Assembly (NCBI GenBank): GCA_025506515.1
Contig: CM046451.1
Location: 44,922,641 to 44,986,640, forward strand
Length of the DNA: 64,000 nt
Direction of reading: 5' to 3'
Source: Flaveria trinervia
Taxonomy: Eukaryota; Streptophyta; Magnoliopsida; Asterales; Asteraceae
The notes under the pieces are model-generated. The model saw nothing but the letters and a program-made list of their open reading frames with translations, had not been told where the DNA came from and did not search any database. Each line of letters opens with the position of its first letter. Position 1 is the stretch's first letter. The translations under genes were made by a program, and so were the position numbers. Shown here piece by piece: positions 56,376 to 64,000 of this stretch.

Positions 56376-57716
56376 CTACTTCCATGAGCTTGATTCGTCA
56401 GTTGGGGTGGATTCTGATATGATTGGTGTTGATGATACTATTGTTGTTGGTTGTTTAGTGAAAGCTTGATTTAGGTTGTGAGGATGATTGGCCTGGAGAG
56501 TTGCTTTGATAGTTGTTTCTCTTGGGGGCATTGCACTCTCTTGAAAAGTGACTAGCCATGCCACAATTAAAGCATTTTACCTTGGATTTATCATATCCAA
56601 GTTTTGTATTTTCATTCAGGCTCAGCTTTCTTCCTTTTCTGAAGAATTTCATAGCTCTTATTGCAATCATGGCCATTTGCCATTGTAGATCCATTTCTTC
56701 CACATGATTTGGATCCATTTCCTCCAGATCTTCTTGAATAAGATTAGCAGAAGTGAGTCTTCCTCCCAAGTAGGCTTCAAAGCTTGCAACAAATGCATTG
56801 TATGTTGCTTTTTGTTCTTCTAATCTTGAGTCTTCAGGATTGGTTTGAGGAGCAGCAGTGACTCTGGATGTTTGAGATGAGGTTGAAGAATGATTGATTG
56901 GTGGAGTTGCAATGAACCCAATGTTGTTCATTTAATCTCTTGATGAGATAAAATCATCTTCCTCAGTGATGAAGGCATTTTCCATAGAATAAGATTCTGA
57001 TGGAAATTTGTAAGCCTCAATCACTCTTAGTCCACCAAGATTTCTGCTTCTTTCATCAAGTTCTAAAGCTTCAATTTTGGCTATCATGATGTGTAGAGTA
57101 GTACTCTCAAGATCAAGGGTATTTTTCATCATGGTTACATTCTGTTTCCAGCTTTCAGGGAGACTGTGAAGCATCTTTTTGTTTAATTCTTTAATCTTGT
57201 AAGTGACTCCCATGATTTCCAAGTCATTTACTAACTGTACAAATCTATGCAGTTGTTTAGATATTAATTCTCCCTTGGTGTGGTGGAATGTTTCATACTG
57301 ATTAACAAGCTTGTCTTTGTTGATTTCAGCCACCTCACTGCTTCCTTCACACATTATTTTGAGTGCATCCCACACAGCTTTTGCAGTTCCATACTTCTCC
57401 AATCTTTTCAGCACATCCATCTTGAGTGCTTGAGTCAGAATTGAGTAGTCTTTGAGGTCTATCTTGATTTTCTTGTAGTCTTCTTCATCTAAGGTAAGAT
57501 CTTCAATGGGTATTCTAGCAGTTCTGTATATTGCAACTTGATCTGCAAACAGAGTAATAGGGATGTGTGGCCCCTTGCATATTGAGATCCAGAAATCAGG
57601 ATCTACACCTATGATGTATTTCCTAAACCTGATTTCCACTGTTTAAACATAGATTTATGTTTAAGCATTGGAGGTTTAGGTGTATGACCAAGTTCTGAGT
57701 AGCTGTTAGAATCCAT
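56376..57716 (-). pseudogene. Element C gag
   Basis: Start ATG 57716-57714 (MDSNSY). After a frameshift near 57640 the frame is open to 56932 with ISICKGPHIP, AVWDALKIMCEGSS and MLHSLPESW, the copia capsid blocks. A TAA at 56932 is followed by the open part 56931-56455 with the CCHC knuckle CFNCGMASHFSREC (56574-56533). Confidence 0.85.
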
Positions 57717-57995
57717 TTTAACTATGTGTTTAACTGGTATAATATAGATTTAGATGATTTTTAGGATTGATTAGTCCAACTAGTCCAAATAGTTCAAACG
57801 GATTTCAAAACCAGATCTGTGATGGTATTTGAGTGTCTTGCTGTTGTGAGTATTTTGGTGAGTATGTGTTGACAAGTGTATATTCTGTTGTTTACTAAGT
57901 AGAGAAGATGATATACTATACTAGCAACTTGATTACCAGATTAATCGAATTATATTCAGTTCTTGCGCAGATCTGAAAGAGAATCGAGAGCCAAA

Positions 57996-58007
57996 GCTCT
58001 GATACCA
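57996..58007 (-). promoter_or_regulatory. Primer binding site of element C
   Basis: GCTCTGATACCA on the plus strand, two bases from the LTR; initiator Met-tRNA type. Confidence 0.95.
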
Positions 58008-58009
58008 AT

Positions 58010-58715
58010 TGACTGGGGTTGAGTAGGAGTGAGATTCTTGCGGTGAATCGTATATGGTAATCAAGTCAGTGATTGAATGGCGGAAACAAACAATCAAAGA
58101 ACATTCAATTCAAGAAAATTACTTGTAAATGCTTTTGTATTGTATATATGAAAGTTGATAAATTACAAAGAATAATTACTACAAAAATTCTCTATCTATC
58201 AGCCGTCCCCTCATGTACGAGGTATCTATTCTATTATAGGCAGACAAGATGCCTTTTACAAAATGACTAAACTACCCCTGACCTATTACATCAGAACTAG
58301 TCTAAGTCTTCATCCGCATCTTTGCTTGTTCATCTCCATTGACAAATGCGAATGAGTTAACTTGATCAGCATTTCTTCACTTGATCATCCGCATTAGTAT
58401 GTTGCTCATCCGCATTGGTTAATGCGGATGAACAAATACTTATGCGCATTAGTTCAGCCATCCACATTTGTCAAATACGGATGAGCAAAGTCTTGTCCGC
58501 ATTAACTTTTAGTCTTCCGCATTAGTCAATGCGGAAGAGTAAATACTTGTCAGCATTAGCATTATGTCTTCCGCATTGACAAATGCGGAAGACAACACTT
58601 GTTCTTTTCCTTAGAAGAATTTCATCCGCATTTCTTCTTGACTTGAGGGATTTCAGCAGAGCAATCATCAAATCACCCAATGTGCTGGCATGTATGATCC
58701 TTTCAGGGTGCAACA
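58010..58715 (-). mobile_element. 5' LTR of element C
   Basis: 706 bp, partner of 13271-13998. Motif array 58312-58635. The TATA region has lost one T (TATTATA at 58232-58238) compared with the 3' LTR. Confidence 0.95.
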
Positions 58716-58719
58716 TTAT

Positions 58720-58751
58720 CCTCAAGACAGTACCACCGCACAATAGAGAGG
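58720..58751 (-). repeat. 32-nt hairpin element, E copy 2
   Basis: Sense: arms CCTC/GAGG, inner arms GTGC/GTAC (one G-T pair), loop GGTG, strands TCTATT and TGTCTT. Its first plus-strand base is also the last base of the TTATC target duplication of C. Confidence 0.7.
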
Positions 58752-59460
58752 CACACAACCTATCTTCTTATTTGAGCAATTCATTCTTTTTGCACATATC
58801 GTACCAACAACATAGGTTATTAGCTTGATTGCTTTTTTTCATTTTTTATCATGTGCTTTGCTCATTTAATGGTCATCCACACACATTTGTGGTGTTTATT
58901 TTGCCCGTCACCCCTTATTGGAACTTAGTTGATTGTGTTAACCAGGGTTAAGATGATAACCTACAGCTTGTTGAACAACTTTGTTTGAACTTGACATCAC
59001 CAATGAGATCTACTTATCTATTGTGTTGAATCTACCGACACATCATCAAATGGTCTAGCTACCTCTAGGTCTACTTTTTCCGTGTTACCTTAGTAGTAGC
59101 TAGTTTTACTATCATTTTTTCCTTTTATTGTTGCTTGACGTCTCGGACTTATACTTCGAATTTTGCATTTTAAATAATTTCTTCCTATAAAGTCCCAAAC
59201 TATTTGTTCCTGTGTACTATCATTTTCCGTAGTCATGCAATCTGTATCACAGATACGATCGCATTTCTCTCAGCTTGCCTGTCCTCCTCCCTCGTTTTTT
59301 TATGTACTGAAATTAAAACAACTAAATTTAATTCTAACAAACCTATTCTCCCCCTAAAATTCTAAAACCTAAAAAGTTTTGCGTTTAGAATTTTAATAGG
59401 CGAAGAAATAAAATAGAATAAAATTAAATAAGACATAAAAGTAACAATGAATTCTACTTG
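58752..59460 (-). other. Spacer after pol in E
   Basis: Non-coding; aligns in part with 30830-31470 of A (for example the words around GTTAACCAGGG). No other feature seen. Confidence 0.5.
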
Positions 59461-60930
59461 TCGGACTAAGTACTGTCATCATCGGAAATCACATCACTTT
59501 TCTTCTTAACGCCGTTGACCTCTAACAGATATAGAAAACATGGTTTATCAAAAGCCTTTGTGTAGAGGTCAGCGCATTGGAAATCTGTATTAATTTTAAC
59601 AACATCGATTAAATTCTTTTCAAAACAATCACGTATAAAGTGATATTTAATGCCGATGTGTTTGGTCTTAGGATGTTGGACCGGATTTTTGGTTATGGCT
59701 ATAGCAGCAGAATTATCAACAATATAGGAGTGTTAGAGAATTTGAAACCGTAGTCCCGCATTTGCTGTTGAATCTAGATGATTTGAGAACAGCAGCTTGC
59801 CGTAGCAACATATTCAGCTTCACAACTTGATAGGGCAACTGATGTCTGCTTCTTACACTGCCACGTGGCTAATCTTCTCCCAAAGAATTGACAACCTGCC
59901 GAGGTTGACTTGTAGTTAATTTTGCATCCGCCGTAATCCGAGTCACTATACGCTATCAGTTCAAAGTCATCATCATGAGGATACCACAACCCAAGTGTTG
60001 GTGTACCCTTTAGATAACGAAATACTGTTTTGACTCCTATGAGATGGTTGACTTTCGGTTTCACCTGATATCTTGAGCAGACACGTTGCGTACATGATGT
60101 TAGGTCGTGAGGCAGTGAGATACATGATAGATCCAATCATTCCTCGGTACATGGTAGCATCCACCATATCACCATTCTCGTCGGGTGCTACATCATGGTT
60201 TGTAGCAAGAGGAGTCCAAGCTGCGGAAGCATTCTCCATATCGAACCGACTAAGAATATCGCCTACATACTTTGTCTGATGTAGAAATATTCCTTGTGGT
60301 GTATGATCCACCTGTAACCCGAGAAAGAATGTTATCTCTCCCATGGCACTCATCTCAAATTCAGCCTTCATTACTGCTCCAAGTTCTTTACATAAGTCTT
60401 CATTCTTGGAACCAAAGATTATGTCATCAACGTAGATCTGTAGAAGCAATAAGTCACCATCCTTTTCTTTGATAAACAATATACAATCAATCACGCCTCT
60501 TCAAAACCCATGTTTCACAAGATGAGTCGAGAGCTTCTCATACCATGCTCTAGGGGCTTGATGAAGCCCGTATAGAGCCTTGCCCAGCTTGTAGACTCTG
60601 TCCCGATGATACGGATCCTCAAATCCTTTAGGTTGACTGACGTACACTGTTTCTCGGATTTCACCATGAAGGAATGCACTTTTCAAATCAAACTAAAAGA
60701 CTTTAATCTTCATATACGATGCATAGGCTAGGAAGATACGGATGGCTTCCATTCTTGCCACAGGTGCAAACACTTCGTTGTAATCGATCCCCCGACTTGT
60801 GAAAATCCTTGAACTACAAGTCGAGCCTTGTTTTTGATAATGACCCCTTGGTCATCCTTCGTGCATTTTAAAACCCATTTACTGCCAATGACCTTAGCAG
60901 CTTTAGGTCTGTCCACGAGAGTCCACACAC
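59461..60930 (-). pseudogene. Element E reverse transcriptase and RNase H
   Basis: RT in sense: GSKWVLKC (about 60875), KSAFLHGEIRETVYVSQP (about 60680-60630), ALYGLHQAP, catalytic YVDD at 60434-60423 and SAMGEITFFLGLQV. RNase H 60136-59774 with YSDSDYGGCK and SSCEAEYVATASCCSQ, decaying to about 59510. Unlike A, the segment before LDVKSAF keeps the normal family sequence at nucleotide level. Frameshifts near 60830, 60500 and 60080. Confidence 0.85.
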
Positions 60931-60999
60931 CTAACTACTTGAATTAAAGAAGTTCTTCTTGCATCGCACTCACCCAAGCCTCATTCTTTAAGGCATCAC

Positions 61000-62480
61000 T
61001 TACATATTTTGGCTCAAATTGAGACACAAAACATCGATAAGCACTATCGTAAAGGTAGCCTTTTTCCATGACTGAGACATAATTAGTTGAATATAGCTGA
61101 TTCTTGTCTGTACTCCCGATTGTACATCTCCTATGACATTGTCCAGTGGATGATAAGCATTTAGACGAGATCCAGGAGTGGTGGGTACCACTACCTCATT
61201 ATCCAGATTGTGAACCACCGGTTCAGTATCTAAAGCAGTGGGAGTATGGGGTTCCGAAGAATTAGAGGCATCAACATCTGATATGTGTGTACTTGTAGTA
61301 GTTGGAACATCTTCCTCCTGATCCACCTTAACATTTTCTACTTCTTCATCATCAGAAGAGGAGTCACTTACCTCCAATGCTCCCCCTAAGTTACTAGAAG
61401 ACTAGCCTGGGAGCCAGATGCTGTCGAGTCTAGGGGCGGTATGTTTAAAACCTCATACATCTTCTTGGTTGCGAACTCGTCTTCAGAAGTGGAGAGAGAG
61501 ATATTGAAGGACTTAAAGAATCCATCATAATCGAAAAAGAATGCGGGTCTTTTTCCAACTGGGGGGTGGTGTATCTCTGAATGTCCACGTTACACCACAC
61601 TTCTACTTGACCTGTTGAGTTGTTGTAATCTCTCTTAATCGGTATGTTGTATCCTAGGAAAATTCCTTCTTCATCCTTCTCACTAAACATGCCTTCCTGT
61701 GTTTTCTTCAAAAGGGTTCAAGGTGCGCCAAACGGTTCGAGGTACTCTAGATTTGGCTTACGTCGTTGAAGTAGCTCGTAACACGTCTTACCATGACGTT
61801 TTACCACCAGGACTCGAATTAAAGTGTAACATGCATTTGCAACTGCCTCATTCCAAAATTGAATTGGCAATTTCGAGTCTGCTAGCATTGTCTTTGCTGT
61901 CTCTATCAAGGTGTGATTCTTTCTCTCAGCAACTCCATTCATTTGCGGAGTGTAGGCAGAAGTGAATTGGTGCACAATTCCCTTTTCTTTGCAAAAAGCT
62001 TCCATCCACTAATTCTTGAACTCGGTACCATTATCTGAGCGTACTTGTCTTACCTTCAGCTTGTAGAGAGACTCTAAAGTAGTTACTAACTCTTTGAATG
62101 ACTCAAATGTTTTAGATTTGGATTTCAAAAACATTACCCAAGAGAATCTTGAGTAGTCATCTGTAACTACATAATAGTATAAGTCTCCGGCGATGCTCCT
62201 TGTACTGACTAGATCAAACAGATCCATGTGAAGAAGCTCAAGCGGCGGTTTGATTAAATGAACTTTCTTTTCCTTATGAGACTTCTTAGTATGTTTGCCT
62301 TTCTTGCAGGCGACACAAAATCCTGTAATTGGAAGTTTTGACGTTTACTCCTCGCACTAGATCATTCTAGATCAAGTGATTCATCTTCCGTGGATTGATG
62401 TGACCCATTCTCCTATGCCAGAAGATCGAATCCTTCTTTGTAGCCTTGGACAGGAAGCACTGAACTTGATGATTCGTTGT
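61000..62480 (-). pseudogene. Element E integrase and linker
   Basis: Zinc domain WHRRMGH (about 62425) with a frameshift before CVAC. DDE core: MDLF (62227), SDNGTEF (about 62045-62020), a TAG right after FKN (62006), VAERKN (about 61940). All three catalytic residues are present. C-terminal GIFLGYN and WCNVD blocks (61660-61590). Acidic linker 61377-61000 with VVPTTPGSRLN. Confidence 0.85.
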
Positions 62481-62521
62481 GGAGACCTTTGATAAATCCA
62501 AGATATAAGATCGTTATATCT

Positions 62522-62880
62522 TCAAGATGACATTAAAACTTGGTCCTCCGGGATCACATAGTCCTTTTTCAAAACATAGCATTTCTTGTTGTTGAATACT
62601 ACCTTAAATCCTTTGTCGTAGATTTGGGAGACAGAAAGAAAATTATTTTGAAGTTGTTGAACATAGTTTACCTTGTCAATCTTCATTTTCTGATTCCACA
62701 CTTCCCCTTCAGCCGTGATGTAACCCTCCTTTGTTTCCAACAAATGAAACATGACCTCCTTTATTTTGTTTGACATTTGACAGGAGTTTCAGGTTTCCAG
62801 TCATGTGCCTAGATGCTCCGCTATCTACGATCCAGGTATTTGTGGTAGCACTATAGCGAACACCCTACACCTTCATAGCA
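62522..62880 (-). pseudogene. Element E protease
   Basis: Active site WIVDSGAS intact (Asp codon 62825-62823), followed by RHMTG; NNFLSVSQIYDKGF near 62650-62600. Apparently only one lesion, near 62770, so it is better preserved than in A. Confidence 0.75.
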
Positions 62881-64000
62881 AATCATTAGTTAAGGTTAGG
62901 GAACAAGCCTTAACTGGCTTGGGTGACCCCGAGGCATCACACATTATAAATTCCACCCATTGTCCATTTGAAGGTGAGGGAAGATCACTTGTCTTCTTGT
63001 TCTCATTATCAGACATTGAACTAGATTTTTCTTTCCATAAGCCAGTTTTGTGTAAGGCATGTTTGTGATAAATTGAAGATTGGCTTATGGTTTGAACTTT
63101 ATGTTCACTAACTCTTCTTGGTGGGGTTATAAAGTTCCTTTTAGACAAGCTGGGTTTAGGATCATGAAGTTCAACTTTCTTCCTAGGTGTCTGATAGTAA
63201 GGATAGTTAAATGCGGTATGTCTATACTTTCCATAGTTGTAGCATGATCTGCTTTCGACATGTTGGTATGACTGTTTCTGTGGAGAAGTGTGTGACACTC
63301 GTCTGACATTAATTTGTTTGGGTTTTGACACTTCTTGTGTAGATGTTTTATCTTGTTTAACAAAATTAATTGTTTGAACCTTTTTAACATCTTTCCTCTT
63401 TTGTTTATTTGGACTTAGACATGATGCACGTGTTTGGTTAACATGTTTAGTCCTTTTGGGTTCTGAATTAGACATATTTGAACCAGACTTTACCTTAACC
63501 TTCTCAATTTGTTCATCCAGATTAATGACAGGAATTTTGCCTTTTGACTTTAAAGTGGTCTCCTTTTGTTTAGTGACAGATTCAATGGATTACTTGTGGA
63601 ATCTGGATCACTTACAAGAGGAGTGGACACCACATGATCCTTGATTGGGTTGTTATTTATTGGTGTGCATTTAGAATTCAACAAGGTCTCATGTGGTGGT
63701 GGAACCACTTTATAACCCAAACCCTCCTCGTTGTTACGTTCTCTCACTAAGTGCTGGACTATGTGAGAAGAACTAGTCCAACTGTGTAGTTTTTGTTTTA
63801 ATGATGTTACTTCAACTTCTAAAACTGCTTTTTGTTTCTTGGTTTCTTCTAGGGAATTTAAATAGAACATAATGTCATTTGCTTGGTTAAAGGCCACAAC
63901 TTCGGTTTCCTTGAGTTTTTTATTCAACAGTTCTATTTTTTCTTTATAACTGTGTTCATTTTGTTTCAAAATCATGTTTGCTTCTGTGCACAGTTGTAAA
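62881..64000 (-). pseudogene. Element E gag, C-terminal part (runs off the window)
   Basis: Coiled coil 63975-63790 (EKIELLNKKLKETEVVAF), closely similar to 26390-26540 in A, then a polar linker and a Lys-rich segment. The second CCHC knuckle is degraded: CYNYGKYRHTAFNY (about 63245-63204) has lost two Cys to Tyr. The capsid part and 5' LTR lie outside the window. Confidence 0.8.

Larger units (their letters stand above)
13271..58715 (-). mobile_element. Element C: Ty1/copia (SIRE-like) element inserted in E
   Basis: Both LTRs are present (58010-58715 and 13271-13998). The 5-bp duplication TTATC flanks it exactly (13266-13270 and 58716-58720). PBS at 57996-58007 and polypurine tract at 13999-14010 fix the minus orientation. 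Without B, D and F its own length is about 14.5 kb. Order: gag, protease, integrase (core lost), RT, RNase H (split by solo LTR F), spacer with motif array, ORF3 (split by element B). Confidence 0.95.
7304..64000 (-). mobile_element. Element E: Ty1/copia (SIRE-like) element, outermost nest layer, 5' end outside window
   Basis: Read on the minus strand from the right edge: gag (to 62900), protease, integrase, RT, RNase H (to about 59460), spacer, then (after the 45-kb insertion of element C at 13271-58715) spacer with motif arrays, ORF3 (11430-8230), polypurine tract and 3' LTR (7304-8039). It belongs to the family of element A: the LTR length is the same (736 bp), and gag, pol, spacer repeats and ORF3 are all recognisably similar. 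Without C its visible part is about 11.3 kb. Stops and frameshifts occur in every gene. Confidence 0.9.

Overview
This window is plant repeat DNA: AT-rich nuclear sequence made almost entirely of LTR retrotransposons, with no recognisable host gene. All primer binding sites seen match the 3' end of initiator Met-tRNA (TGGTATCAGAGC on the element strand). The pol order protease-integrase-RT-RNase H identifies the main elements as Ty1/copia, SIRE/Maximus-like, carrying a third ORF after pol. The third-ORF type (signature YPRFxQ) reminds me of proteins common in Asteraceae genomes. I cannot test that here, so the family assignment is tentative.

Layout. 1-7303 holds decayed Ty3/gypsy material: an LTR end at 1-1250, an unassigned stretch, an LTR ending at 4675 with its PBS, gag and protease remnants (5390-6715), and a partial second LTR copy (6716-7150). 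From 7304 to beyond the right edge is one four-layer nest of copia elements. Element E (minus strand, 3' LTR 7304-8039, 5' end outside the window) is the host. Element C (minus, 13271-58715, target duplication TTATC) sits in the spacer between pol and ORF3 of E. Element B (minus, 16801-41808, duplication CCTCC) sits in the ORF3 coiled coil of C. Element A (plus, 23449-36389, duplication GTGTA) sits in the integrase-RT linker of B. C also carries a solo LTR F (45807-46404, duplication AGTTA) in its RNase H and a truncated plus-strand element D (about 48826-54115) in its integrase. A and E belong to one family; B, C, D and F are four others.

All coding regions carry stops, frameshifts or deletions, so no element looks autonomous, although long open stretches survive (RT of C, integrase of A, ORF3 of B and C).

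The most interesting signal is in the non-coding parts. Each family has its own dense array of a short, CpG-containing, near-palindromic motif: TCAGTCGnnCGACTGA in A/E (and F), TTTCGCnnGCGAAA in B, ATCCGCATTTG/CAAATGCGGAT in C, CTTCCGAAG in D. In each family the array lies upstream of the LTR TATA box, and a second array lies in the spacer between pol and ORF3 next to its own TATA box. This suggests that ORF3 has an internal promoter copying the organisation of U3. The pol-ORF3 spacer of A, E and B also holds seven copies of a fixed 32-nt element that can fold into a two-stem hairpin with compensatory changes, and A/E have 19-nt palindromes with covarying arms. My working hypothesis is an element-encoded regulatory system (ORF3 or a host factor acting on family-specific sites), comparable in logic to the VANC anti-silencing proteins of VANDAL transposons.
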